Counted from the first letter of the stretch, positions 39,911 to 47,185 are shown. The stretch: DNA of 64,000 nt from Levilactobacillus fuyuanensis (GCF_003946395.1 NZ_RHNZ01000012.1:1-64000), one strand, 5' to 3'. Program-made: numbers and translations. The notes: generated by a model not told the origin, from the letters alone.

Positions 39911-40809
39911 AAGGTAATCTTTTTGAAAATTATCGGAAGGGGGCGGCGACTATCGCACGCTCAACCATTGGAAAGATTCGGGGGACGTATGATCAGTTGT
40001 CTCGAACGGAAAAAAAGGTGGCCCAGTTGGCGTTGGATAACCCAGCCGTGGTCAGTGAAATGACGATTAAGGAATTAGCGAGTGCCACGGGGGTTTCGAC
40101 CGCGACCATTTCCCGTTTCGTCAAGCGGATGGACTACTCGAACTATCGGGAATTTACGATGGCTCTGGCCCATACCGCAGCCGAGATGACGCCGCAACAG
40201 AATAGTTTTCCAGAATTAGCCGAGGGGGATTCACTTGCAACGATTGCGAACAAAACCTTTCGCTTTTCCATAAATTCTTTACGGGCAACAAACGAAGCGT
40301 TGAACGAGGATGATTTGGCGCGAGCTGTTATCAAAATTATCAATGCTAAGACGGTGGCTTTCTTTGGTTTGGGCGGCTCTGCTGTAGCGGCTCTCGATGG
40401 CTACCACAAGTTCTTGCGGACACCACTGAACGTGACTTACCATCCCGACTACGATATTCAACTGATGCAGGCGGCCCGAATGACGGCCCAGGACTGTGCG
40501 ATTGTGATTTCTCACTCAGGTCGAAACCATGAGACCTTGGAGATTGTACGGGAGCTCAAACGTAACGGGGTGGCCATTATCGTCATTACCAGCTACAGCG
40601 GTTCCGAACTGGCTCAGGCAGCAGCGGTCACATTTCTCTCCCTCACGGATGAGGTCAAGTACCGTTCAGAGGGGATGTACTCGTTGATTTCGCAAATGAC
40701 GATCCTCGACAGTCTTTTTATGATGACCGTCTTGCGCAGTTCTTCACGTACTAAACCCGTTTTGACCCGGGTCAGAGACGTTATCGAACAGACCCGTTAC
40801 GATTCCTAG
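39901..40809 (+). CDS. RpiR/MurR-family transcriptional regulator of gluconate genes
   Basis: DNA-binding regulator with an N-terminal RpiR helix-turn-helix (ELASATGVSTATISRFVKRM) and a C-terminal SIS sugar-phosphate domain (ISHSGRNHETLEIV). Divergent from gntK, so control of gntKP by 6-phosphogluconate is inferred. The start is uncertain. ATG 39901 sits inside a palindrome and a possible -10 box and has no ribosome site. The only strong ribosome site, GGAAGGGGG (39935-39943), is followed 8 nt later by in-frame ATC (39952), from which the protein would begin with ARSTIGKIRGTYDQLS, the natural start of this family. From 39901 it has 302 aa, from 39952 285 aa. Confidence 0.85.
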   Translation: MFTKGNLFENYRKGAATIARSTIGKIRGTYDQLSRTEKKVAQLALDNPAVVSEMTIKELASATGVSTATISRFVKRMDYSNYREFTMALAHTAAEMTPQQNSFPELAEGDSLATIANKTFRFSINSLRATNEALNEDDLARAVIKIINAKTVAFFGLGGSAVAALDGYHKFLRTPLNVTYHPDYDIQLMQAARMTAQDCAIVISHSGRNHETLEIVRELKRNGVAIIVITSYSGSELAQAAAVTFLSLTDEVKYRSEGMYSLISQMTILDSLFMMTVLRSSSRTKPVLTRVRDVIEQTRYDS

Positions 40810-40815
40810 CAGTCA

Positions 40816-40824
40816 TGGTATAAT
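40816..40824 (+). promoter_or_regulatory. Extended -10 promoter before the GH25-like gene
   Basis: TGGTATAAT, perfect -10 with TGN extension, 52 bp before the TTG start. Confidence 0.65.
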
Positions 40825-40875
40825 GGACGGCATACCTCCAATAGGGGGTGAATACCTGACGAAGGAGAATGGTGA

Positions 40876-41643
40876 TTGACGGTGAAACGACGCGACTATC
40901 AACCCATATATGACAACACGTTTCGGCGCCGCCACCGGTATCGCCGCTGGTTTATCGTGTTGGCCTTAGTCCTGCTCATTCTTGGGGGCGGCTGGGGCTG
41001 GTTCCGATGGGACGCTCACCAGCGCGCTCAGGTGGCCAGCTATCCCGTTCGCGGGGTCACGGTCAATCAGGACAGTGGTTACCTAGACTTTCAGCAGTTG
41101 GCAAAGAGTGAAACGTTTGTCTACCTGCAAGCGACGTCGGGAGCGACCTATACCGACGATGACTTTAGCGATAATTATTCGCGGTCCCAAGGGGCAGACA
41201 TTCAGGTTGGGGTGGCCCACACCTTTAGTTTCACCACTTCGGCACAACGCCAGTTCAATCACTTTAAAAGAACAGTTAAGAGAAATTCAGGAACCTTACC
41301 TATTATGGTAGCGGTTAGTTACTACGGTAAATATAACAGTAGCAATACGGAAATGGCAACAGAGGGGCAGAAACTCAAAACGTTGGTACAGCTGCTCAAT
41401 AGCCAGTACCATCAGGGCGTAGTCATCTTTGCTAGCAAGTCCGTATTGACACAATTTGTAAGGCCAGTCTTGCCCAACCAGGACTATTGGACCGCCGGTG
41501 GTAAGCTGTCAGGGCATTCGCAACAGGTCAAGCTGATCGAATACGATGCCAACGGGAAGGTTACCCAGAATGGGCAGGATCTGCCGGTGGCTAAGTCGGT
41601 GTTCAATGGTACCCGCCGCGACTGGCACGCCTTTACCAAGTAA
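40876..41643 (+). CDS. Membrane-anchored GH25-like protein, catalytic residues missing
   Basis: 255 aa. A basic N-terminus, one membrane helix (about 26-46) and an outside domain with the fold pattern of GH25 muramidases: YPVRGVTVNQDSGYLDF, FVYLQATSGATYTDDDF, VGVAHTFSF and LPIMVAVSYYG. In active GH25 enzymes the corresponding places read GIDVS, ATEG and DxE; here the acids are T, S and A/S. Cell-wall binding without hydrolysis is a possible role (inference). TTG 40876 lies 8 nt after GAAGGAG. Own promoter; two palindromic repeats and a terminator follow. Confidence 0.75.
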   Translation: MTVKRRDYQPIYDNTFRRRHRYRRWFIVLALVLLILGGGWGWFRWDAHQRAQVASYPVRGVTVNQDSGYLDFQQLAKSETFVYLQATSGATYTDDDFSDNYSRSQGADIQVGVAHTFSFTTSAQRQFNHFKRTVKRNSGTLPIMVAVSYYGKYNSSNTEMATEGQKLKTLVQLLNSQYHQGVVIFASKSVLTQFVRPVLPNQDYWTAGGKLSGHSQQVKLIEYDANGKVTQNGQDLPVAKSVFNGTRRDWHAFTK

Positions 41644-41666
41644 ATTATCCTAAATTTCGGCTCTCA

Positions 41667-41833
41667 GTCGCCCCTGAAGATGCCGGGACGCTGTGGGCGG
41701 ACGCTCAGAGCCAAAGAGCGGTCTCTGAGCTTGTCTTTGAACCGCAAAGAAGCGCGTTTCAAAGACACCAATTATCTAAGTGGCTATGTCGCCACTTAGA
41801 TAATTCCCACGGCTGAGCATCTTCAGGGGCGAC
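41667..41833 (-). repeat. Palindromic repeat family 2, copy B (167 bp)
   Basis: Bounded by a perfect 17-bp inverted repeat (41667-41683 with 41817-41833). The core matches copies A and C (GCTGTGGG, GAGCCAAAG, TTTGAA). Internal hairpins: GTCTTTGAAA/TTTCAAAGAC and a 14-bp stem AATTATCTAAGTGG with its complement at 41770-41805. It starts 24 bp after the stop of the GH25-like gene. Orientation matches copy A. Confidence 0.8.
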
Positions 41834-41895
41834 TTCCGCCTTAAACTGCAGGATAATTGCAAGACTTGGTGTTCTTGAAAATTAATATGTATTGA

Positions 41896-41924
41896 AACAG
41901 TAGTCAGCTTGGCTACTGTTTTTT
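41896..41924 (+). terminator. Terminator between the two family 2 repeats
   Basis: An 8-bp stem AACAGTAG/CTACTGTT (41896-41903 with 41913-41920) running into TTTTTT. It would end transcription from the GH25-like gene after repeat copy B. Confidence 0.75.
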
Positions 41925-41963
41925 ATTTGCGTTAAACGGCAAAAACTTACTTAGCCGGAGGAG

Positions 41964-42134
41964 GGCAGGGGTGGCGCCAGCCGTGACAACGGTGTTAGAC
42001 CGGGTGGTTGATTCTTCCCGGCCTTACTGCGTGGGACGTGTTTGGAAACTCGCCTGAATTTGGCGAGGTTTCAAACCGAGCTGGAAGCCCGTACTTTGGC
42101 TGCAAGCGGTCCCCATAGCGGCAGAACCCCTGCC
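41964..42134 (+). repeat. Palindromic repeat family 2, copy C (171 bp)
   Basis: Terminal arms GGCAGGGGT (41964-41972) and ACCCCTGCC (42126-42134) pair perfectly. The central hairpin pairs GGAAACTCGCC with GGCGAGGTTTC-type arms (about 42048-42084). Opposite orientation to copies A and B. The arms differ from copy A (CAGAGAT/ATCTCTG) by paired changes. Confidence 0.8.
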
Positions 42135-42179
42135 AGCCGCAGGTGACAATTTTTATCCGATTTTACACAAATCAAACAA

Positions 42180-42212
42180 AAGCCGCAGCCTCCAAATCTG
42201 GGGCTACGGCTT
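42180..42212 (-). terminator. Terminator of the DUF4828-like gene
   Basis: A stem of about 12 bp (42180-42193 with 42200-42212). On the minus strand TTTTGTTTG follows. Confidence 0.75.
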
Positions 42213-42246
42213 CGTTAAGTATTTAACACACGACATGGGTACCAGT

Positions 42247-42624
42247 CTATGAAGGCTGATCTGTCGATGCCAGTGGTTTCATCGCGTAAGTACAATCGTC
42301 GGCTTCATCGAAAAAGGAAATTGGTTGGTGTTCGTTGGCGTGAATGGTTAAGTGATAGCCAAACTTATCCTGAAAGGTAAGCTGTTGGTCGTTGAGGTTC
42401 TTTACGGACACCTGTAGCTGATGGTTATCGATCTGCACGTCAAGATTAGGACTAATTTCTAACCGGTGACGTCGCTGGTTATGGGGGTCAACGAACTGCC
42501 ACGTACCGACATAAAACAACGGCGACTCACTGGGCTGGGGCTTTTTCTTTCTACGTAATGAGAATCCACCTGTTAAACCAGCCACGAGTGAAACGCCAAA
42601 TAATGCGAGTTCTCGACCTTTCAC
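42247..42624 (-). CDS. Small membrane-associated protein, DUF4828-like
   Basis: Function unknown. 125 aa: MKGRELALFGVSLVAGLTGG is a hydrophobic N-terminal segment followed by RRKKK, then a soluble domain beginning FYVGTWQFVDPHNQRRHRLEI. It resembles the Lactobacillales family DUF4828 from memory. GTG 42624 is chosen because GGGAGGG (42632-42638) lies 7 nt upstream; the frame extends 28 codons further without a ribosome site. Single gene, convergent with nothing nearby and divergent from the oxidoreductase at 42792. Confidence 0.7.
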   Translation of the reverse strand: MKGRELALFGVSLVAGLTGGFSLRRKKKPQPSESPLFYVGTWQFVDPHNQRRHRLEISPNLDVQIDNHQLQVSVKNLNDQQLTFQDKFGYHLTIHANEHQPISFFDEADDCTYAMKPLASTDQPS

Positions 42625-42747
42625 CGGTAATCCCTCCCTTGAATTATTAGTTACTCTCAATATAACATTTCTGGACAGAAAACTGGGGCTTTTTCTCCCA
42701 GATTTCAAAGAAAATTAATTCTATTGCTATGCCTAACGCGATGCGAC

Positions 42748-42756
42748 TGTTAGAAT
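42748..42756 (+). promoter_or_regulatory. Extended -10 promoter of the Gfo/Idh-helicase pair
   Basis: TGTTAGAAT with TGN extension, 35 bp before ATG 42792. Confidence 0.5.
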
Positions 42757-42791
42757 AAAGTTAACGCTAGAAAATCGATGGAGGGATTGCA

Positions 42792-43793
42792 ATGATTCGC
42801 ATTGGAACTGTAGGGACGAACTGGATTACGCAACAATTGGTCGAGGCGGTAGCTTTATCGAAACGCTACACGCTGGCTGGGGTCTACTCCCGGCACCAAG
42901 AAACGGCGGACGCCTTCGCTCAGAAGAACCAGGCCGAGAAGAGCTATACCGATTATGAAACCATGTTAGACCAGGCCAACTTGAATGTGGTCTACATTGC
43001 GTCACCAAACAGCTTGCACTTTAAGCAAGCCATGGCTGCAATTGACCGGGATATTTCCATCATCGTTGAGAAGCCAGCCTTCAGTAACCGACGGGAAATG
43101 GCTGCAATCATGGCCGAACTCAAGCAGCATCCAGCCGTGAAATACTTTGAAGCGGCTCGGCACGTCCACACACCAAACTTCAAGGCCATCAGTAAGGCGC
43201 TCATGGCACTCCCAACTGTTCAAGGGGCCGCTTTGACTTACATGAAGTACTCCTCTCGTTACGATAAGGTTTTGGATGGTGAACAACCAAATGTCTTCAC
43301 CAAGGAATTCTCCGGTGGGGCACTTCAAGACTTGGGGGTCTACCCAATTTACTTGGCCATCGCGTTGTTTGGCCAACCTGAACACGTGGCCTTTTTCCCA
43401 ACGATCATTGCAACCGGTGCCGATGGTAAGGGCTTGGCAATGCTACGCTATGGTGACTTCGATGTGACCGTGAACTTCGGGAAGACCAGCAACTCTTACG
43501 CCTTATCCGAAATTTACGGGCTGAAGGAAACTATCACCATCGACAGTGCTGGCGAATTGACCCACGTTGAAGAACGTGATGCTAGTGGTAAGGCCACCGA
43601 CTTGAGCTCTGCCGAATTGGCCAACCCAATGTTACCGGAAGCTGAGGACTTTGCCCGGATTCTGGAAGCACCAGATGATAAGCAGAACGTGGCCGATTAC
43701 CAACGCTGGTTACAGTGGAGTTTGACGGTCAACCAAGTATTATTCGATCTGCGGGTCTCCGCTAACTTGAAGTTCCCAGCCGATCAACACTAA
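42792..43793 (+). CDS. Gfo/Idh/MocA-family oxidoreductase
   Basis: NAD(P)-dependent sugar or polyol dehydrogenase fold, 333 aa. N-terminal Rossmann domain MIRIGTVGTNWITQQLVEA, then VYIASPNSLHFKQA and the family motif VEKPAFSNRRE with the substrate-site lysine (about 95), followed by the C-terminal sheet domain (ALQDLGVYPIYLA). The substrate is unknown. The helicase gene starts 15 bp downstream, so the two are probably co-transcribed, an order seen in other lactobacilli. Confidence 0.88.
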   Translation: MIRIGTVGTNWITQQLVEAVALSKRYTLAGVYSRHQETADAFAQKNQAEKSYTDYETMLDQANLNVVYIASPNSLHFKQAMAAIDRDISIIVEKPAFSNRREMAAIMAELKQHPAVKYFEAARHVHTPNFKAISKALMALPTVQGAALTYMKYSSRYDKVLDGEQPNVFTKEFSGGALQDLGVYPIYLAIALFGQPEHVAFFPTIIATGADGKGLAMLRYGDFDVTVNFGKTSNSYALSEIYGLKETITIDSAGELTHVEERDASGKATDLSSAELANPMLPEAEDFARILEAPDDKQNVADYQRWLQWSLTVNQVLFDLRVSANLKFPADQH

Positions 43794-43808
43794 GAAAGAG
43801 GAAAATAA

Positions 43809-45164
43809 ATGCTAAAACAATTCGAGGCTCATTTTAAAGACTTGGGCTACACTGAACCGACCGCAATTCAGACGGCAGTTTATGAGCCGCTAGCGGGAGA
43901 CCAGAACGTCTTGGGCCTCGCGCCAACGGGTTCGGGGAAGACCGTGGCGTTTACGCTACCGGCCTTAGCCAACCTGTTACCCGGGGACGGCACCCAACTG
44001 ATTGTGTTGGAACCCTCCCAGGAGCTGGCCATTCAGACCAGTCGGGTCATGCGTGATTGGGCCAAACTGTTGGATTTGAAGGTGGTTGCCCTGACCGGGG
44101 GGGCCAACGTCAAACGCCAAACGGAACGCTTGAAAAAACGGCCAGAAGTCATCGTCGGAACGCCGGGCCGGGTCTTGAATCTGGTCAGCGACCGGAAACT
44201 AAAGCTACACCTGGTTTCCCTACTGATCGTCGATGAGGCCGATGACCTGTTGACGGGGGATACTCTGGATACGGTGCGGTCAATCGCCCAGGACATGCCA
44301 GCCGATGTTCAATTGGGCTTCTTCTCCGCAACGGATACGCCAATTCTTCACGAACTCGAGCAATGGTTTGGACAGTCTGTGACCCGGATTGACGTCCGTC
44401 AGGAGGATAATACCCAGGGCGTCGTCCGGCATGGCCTTTTACAAGTCGGTATGGGTAAGCGTGACCAGATGCTGAAGCGGATGCTCGCGATGCCAAACTT
44501 CCGGGCATTGGTCTTCTTCAAACAAGCCAACACCTTACGGCAGACGGCAACGCGGTTCTATCATGAGCACATGTCTGCGGCGAGTCTGACCAGTGATCTT
44601 CGTCAGGTGCAACGGGAAAAGGCCTTGCAGGACTTCCGGTTAGGTCGGACACGCTTATTGTTGACGACGGATGTCGCGGCACGGGGGCTCGATATTCCTA
44701 AGCTGCCGGCCGTTATCAACTATGATCTGCCAACTTCCGTGAACGAATACGTTCACCGGGTTGGCCGGACGGGTCGGATGGGCGAACCGGGACAGGTTAT
44801 CAGTCTCGGGGATGACCATGATTTACGGGACCTCAAGAAACTCTTGAAGGATACCGACTATGACTTGGTACCGCTGTACTTCAGTGGGCGAACATTGACG
44901 ACTGAGAAACCAGTTGCGGTGACACCACAAGCAACGGCAGCAACCGCCAAGCCAAGTGCCGCTGCATCGGCCAAAACGCCTAAGGGTGCGGGTAAGCCAG
45001 CAGCCGCAGGTGAAAAGCCAACGGGCAAGGCCAGTGCCAATGCTCCGCGTGCCAAGCAGGAACCCAATCCTTCTAAGAAAAAGAAGCATAAGAACCGCCA
45101 TACCAAGAATAAGGGTATGCGTAAAAAGTGGCGCGACCGCGATGCACAACAATCACAACAGTAA
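43809..45164 (+). CDS. DEAD-box ATP-dependent RNA helicase
   Basis: RNA helicase of ribosome assembly/RNA decay type, 451 aa. Motifs in order: Q motif GYTEPTAIQ, Walker A APTGSGKT near 37, PGR, DEAD in VDEADDLL, SAT, TDVAARGLDIP and HRVGRTGRMG. The last 90 residues are Ala/Pro/Lys rich and end in a very basic KKKKHKNRHTKNKG tail, expected to bind RNA. ATG 43809 follows AGAGG. Nearest match is the CshB-like group; the exact name is not certain. tRNA-Arg lies 57 bp downstream. Confidence 0.9.
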   Translation: MLKQFEAHFKDLGYTEPTAIQTAVYEPLAGDQNVLGLAPTGSGKTVAFTLPALANLLPGDGTQLIVLEPSQELAIQTSRVMRDWAKLLDLKVVALTGGANVKRQTERLKKRPEVIVGTPGRVLNLVSDRKLKLHLVSLLIVDEADDLLTGDTLDTVRSIAQDMPADVQLGFFSATDTPILHELEQWFGQSVTRIDVRQEDNTQGVVRHGLLQVGMGKRDQMLKRMLAMPNFRALVFFKQANTLRQTATRFYHEHMSAASLTSDLRQVQREKALQDFRLGRTRLLLTTDVAARGLDIPKLPAVINYDLPTSVNEYVHRVGRTGRMGEPGQVISLGDDHDLRDLKKLLKDTDYDLVPLYFSGRTLTTEKPVAVTPQATAATAKPSAAASAKTPKGAGKPAAAGEKPTGKASANAPRAKQEPNPSKKKKHKNRHTKNKGMRKKWRDRDAQQSQQ

Positions 45165-45220
45165 TTAACCTTTTGAAATCAAATAATCCGTGGTAAACTT
45201 AAAAGCGGATTATTGATATT

Positions 45221-45293
45221 GTCCCTATAGCACAACAGGATAGGGCACTCGCCTCCTAAGCGAATGATCCCGGTTCGAGTCCGGGTGGGGACA
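45221..45293 (+). tRNA. tRNA-Arg (anticodon CCU)
   Basis: A 73-nt cloverleaf without encoded CCA. Acceptor GTCCCTA pairs with TGGGGAC, anticodon loop CTCCTAA gives CCU (reads AGG), T arm CCCGG-TTCGAGT-CCGGG. The D stem has an A-G mismatch and the anticodon stem a C-A end mismatch. A possible promoter lies upstream (TTGAAA 45173-45178, TGGTAAACT 45191-45199), with a short spacer. Tandem palindromic repeats start 14 bp downstream. Confidence 0.93.
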
Positions 45294-45306
45294 TATTAGA
45301 AAAGAG

Positions 45307-45417
45307 TGCGCCAGAAGGCGATTAGTCAGTGAGCATTAACGTCGCTAAGGTGAAAATCCCGGGTTTGGATTTTTGGCTTAGCGGGGTTAAGCGGAACTGA
45401 CTGCCTTCTGGCGCACG
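45307..45417 (+). repeat. Palindromic repeat family 1, copy C (111 bp, complete)
   Basis: Best-preserved copy. Outer 14-bp perfect arms GTGCGCCAGAAGGC (45307-45320) and its complement (45404-45417). Next AGTCAGT (45325-45331) with ACTGACT (45397-45403). Inner GCTAAG (45345-45350) with CTTAGC (45378-45383) and AAAATCC with GGATTTT around CGGGTTT. The tail GTTTCAGCAA follows, shared by all copies. Confidence 0.88.
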
Positions 45418-45432
45418 TTTCAGCAACAGAGA

Positions 45433-45527
45433 GTCGGAGCACGTCGCTAAGTAAAAAATCCTGGGCTTGGATTATTTGCTTAGCGGGGTTAAGCGCAACC
45501 AGCTGCCTGGGGATGCACGTTTCAGCA
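45433..45527 (+). repeat. Palindromic repeat family 1, copy D (left arm shortened)
   Basis: Direct tandem with copy C. It keeps the inner stem GCTAAG (45447-45452) / CTTAGC (45480-45485), GGGGTTAAGCG and the tail GTTTCAGCAA, but lacks the GAGCATTAA word and the matching left outer arm. Confidence 0.75.
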
Positions 45528-45535
45528 ATAGAGCG

Positions 45536-45631
45536 TTGGCGCACGGCAATAAGACGGGAATCCCGGGTTTGGATTTTTGGCTTAGCGGGGTTAAGCGGAA
45601 CTGACTGCCTTCTGGCACACGTTTCAGCAAT
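45536..45631 (+). repeat. Palindromic repeat family 1, copy E (left arm decayed)
   Basis: Third tandem unit. The right half is almost identical to copy C (GGATTTTTGGCTTAGC onward through CTGCCTTCTGGC), while the left half is shortened and altered (TTGGCGCACGGCAATAAG). It ends with GTTTCAGCAA. Confidence 0.75.
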
Positions 45632-45664
45632 AGAGAATTACTGAAACCGATTAACAACCACAAG

Positions 45665-45708
45665 AAAAGAGCTAGGACAACGTCAACGAACGTTATCCTA
45701 GCTCTTTT
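45665..45708 (-). terminator. Terminator of the secreted-protein gene
   Basis: A perfect 13-bp stem (45665-45677 with 45696-45708) plus AACGT/ACGTT inside. On the minus strand TTTTCTTG follows. Confidence 0.8.
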
Positions 45709-45736
45709 GGTAATCTCTAATGTTCAGTTGACTTGG

Positions 45737-46273
45737 CTACTTCGAAGCATCAACCACCCATTTGCCGGTATCAGCAAGGCGATACCAGTTGTAGAGCGGT
45801 AAATTCTGACCACTATAGTTATACAGCCAATATTGATTGCGGTAGACCTGGGTCTTGGCCTTCAACATGACCTTGTTAGGCTGATTGGGCTTGACTGTCG
45901 AAATCAGTTTGTGACCGCTGCGCCACGTGTTGTAACGGTAAAGTCGGGTGTCATTAGTATTGACGTAATAATACTGATGCCGATAGATGACCTCGTAGAC
46001 GCGCTTACTTGAAGTCTTCCGGGCATAGAATTTCTTACTGTTGCTGATGATTCGGCCAGTATCGGTGTCTTGAGTCTGTGCGTTCTGCTTAGTCTTGTAG
46101 AGTGCCATATACTCGTTGTTGCCGTACATATACGCTTGGGCATACGTTTTGTGAGAGAATGAATTGGATGGTGTGACAGAATAATGCCATGTTTTGGCGT
46201 CCGCATTGGTGGGCGTTAGGAGGAGTAAGGCCAATGAGGAGATAGTGAAGAGCAACAGCTTCTTTAAATGCAA
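45737..46273 (-). CDS. Secreted protein of unknown function
   Basis: 178 aa with a clear signal peptide: MHLKKLLLFTISSLALLLL, then cleavage after ...TNADA before KTWHYSV. The mature part (about 152 aa) is rich in Tyr, Asn, Lys and Thr with repeated pieces of the form YRHQYYYVN, RLYRYNTW, VYRNQYWLY, which suggests a small beta-repeat wall or surface protein, like those with SH3-type or cell-surface repeats; no named domain was recognised. TTG 46273 follows AGGAGG (46282-46287) by 8 nt. A TGATATGAT extended -10 box lies on the minus strand at 46297-46305. Confidence 0.75.
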   Translation of the reverse strand: MHLKKLLLFTISSLALLLLTPTNADAKTWHYSVTPSNSFSHKTYAQAYMYGNNEYMALYKTKQNAQTQDTDTGRIISNSKKFYARKTSSKRVYEVIYRHQYYYVNTNDTRLYRYNTWRSGHKLISTVKPNQPNKVMLKAKTQVYRNQYWLYNYSGQNLPLYNWYRLADTGKWVVDASK

Positions 46274-46305
46274 AATAATGACCTCCTTTTAGGTTAATCA
46301 TATCA

Positions 46306-46437
46306 AACTTATTACTATATATCATTATTATTTTTTAATTAATTCCTTTAGCAATGGTTTGTGAGGGTTCGAGTCCTGACCAGGCTATAAATAGTGTAAC
46401 GGAATAACACGGTTGGCGAAGTCGCGGTCGCCGTTAA
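46306..46437. other. Spacer with a tRNA T-arm-like fragment and a hairpin
   Basis: GGGTTCGAGTCCTG near 46367-46380 looks like the T arm of a tRNA, but no cloverleaf can be built around it. A hairpin with GGCGA/TCGCC lies near 46413-46433. No gene. Confidence 0.35.
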
Positions 46438-46452
46438 TAAAAGCGCTTTACA
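46438..46452 (+). promoter_or_regulatory. cre-like palindrome
   Basis: TAAAAGCGCTTTACA with perfect core AAAGCGCTTT. It lies 36 bp before the -35 box of the small membrane protein/usp group. Confidence 0.4.
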
Positions 46453-46487
46453 TTTAAAATTATTCGTGCCAGAATATAAGATAAGTT

Positions 46488-46517
46488 TTGTTATCACTAA
46501 CGATAACGTAATATAAA
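46488..46517 (+). promoter_or_regulatory. Promoter with inverted repeat before the usp group
   Basis: TTGTTA (46488-46493), 18-bp spacer, TATAAA (46512-46517). GTTATC (46490-46495) and GATAAC (46502-46507) form an inverted repeat inside the promoter, a likely repressor site. Confidence 0.5.
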
Positions 46518-46584
46518 ATGTTATGAATTAGGTTGTCCCTATACATATAGAAGAAATAATTATTAAGAGAGCGGGTCATTTAAC

Positions 46585-46809
46585 ATGGGTGTTGGTTTTA
46601 AGTTATTACTACGAGCTATCTTTTGGTCAGCTCTGTCTTGGTACTTCTGGTTCTTCAGCGGTGCCCAAGCCTCTGGTGGGGTGGGGATCATTCAGAAAGT
46701 CTTTGCCGTATTCTCCACGGTGGCCGCAGCGTTCTACATTGTCATGTTCCTGATTGGCTGGATGAAGAGCTGGGGCATGTTTCAGGGGAAGGGTAACAAG
46801 AAAGATTAA
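46585..46809 (+). CDS. Small two-helix membrane protein, unknown
   Basis: 74 aa: two hydrophobic segments (about 5-30 and 36-60) and a lysine-rich end (GKGNKKD). No family recognised. The ribosome site is modest (GAGAGCGGG). Grouped with a second small membrane gene (24 bp downstream) and then usp, so a joint membrane-stress role is possible but unproven. Confidence 0.7.
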   Translation: MGVGFKLLLRAIFWSALSWYFWFFSGAQASGGVGIIQKVFAVFSTVAAAFYIVMFLIGWMKSWGMFQGKGNKKD

Positions 46810-46833
46810 TCATGATTCCTGGGGAGGAAGCAG

Positions 46834-47094
46834 ATGTTTCGTAAAGCCATGGGTGACGCCCGCAGTTGGTTAGCCTTGTCGTTGATTTTCGGGGTCCTTA
46901 AGGATTTGATTGGCCTGTTTCAGCACCGCAACTTGACGGTCGTCTGGTTATGGCGGTATCACGACTGGCGGGTCTGGGCCTTATTTGTGGGAATTCTAGT
47001 CGCATACTGGGTTATTTGGACGCTGATCTTCTGGGGCCTACGTGCACTCAAACAAGTGATGGGCCGTAACGACCCACCAGTTACTAAAAATTAA
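46834..47094 (+). CDS. Small membrane protein, unknown
   Basis: 86 aa, Trp-rich, with two hydrophobic stretches (about 12-30 and 46-70) and a polar tail NDPPVTKN. GGGGAGG lies 8 nt before ATG 46834. Not recognised. It follows the 74-aa membrane protein and precedes usp. Confidence 0.7.
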   Translation: MFRKAMGDARSWLALSLIFGVLKDLIGLFQHRNLTVVWLWRYHDWRVWALFVGILVAYWVIWTLIFWGLRALKQVMGRNDPPVTKN

Positions 47095-47155
47095 AACGGT
47101 ATTGAACGGAAAGTTTCTAGTAATTTTCGCGTTTGGTACCGTTTTCCTTTATAAT
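47094..47155 (+). promoter_or_regulatory. Inverted repeat and promoter before usp
   Basis: AAAACGGTA (47094-47102) pairs with TACCGTTTT (47137-47145), a long-loop hairpin that may terminate the preceding transcript. TATAAT (47150-47155) directly follows, so usp can be transcribed on its own. No clear -35. Confidence 0.45.
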
Positions 47156-47185
47156 AAAGATATTCAAACAAGAGGAGGATTTTCG

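Noticed and set aside
34255-42134. Insertion sequence
   Set aside because: The family 2 units are under 200 bp and contain no transposase frame; listed as structured repeats.
45307-45631. CRISPR array
   Set aside because: Three unequal tandem units of about 100 bp with internal palindromes and no uniform repeat-spacer pattern; no cas genes nearby.
46358-46386. tRNA gene or phage attachment site
   Set aside because: Only a T-arm-like word (GGTTCGAGTCC) is present; the T stem itself has mismatches, there is no acceptor or anticodon stem, and no integrase lies nearby.
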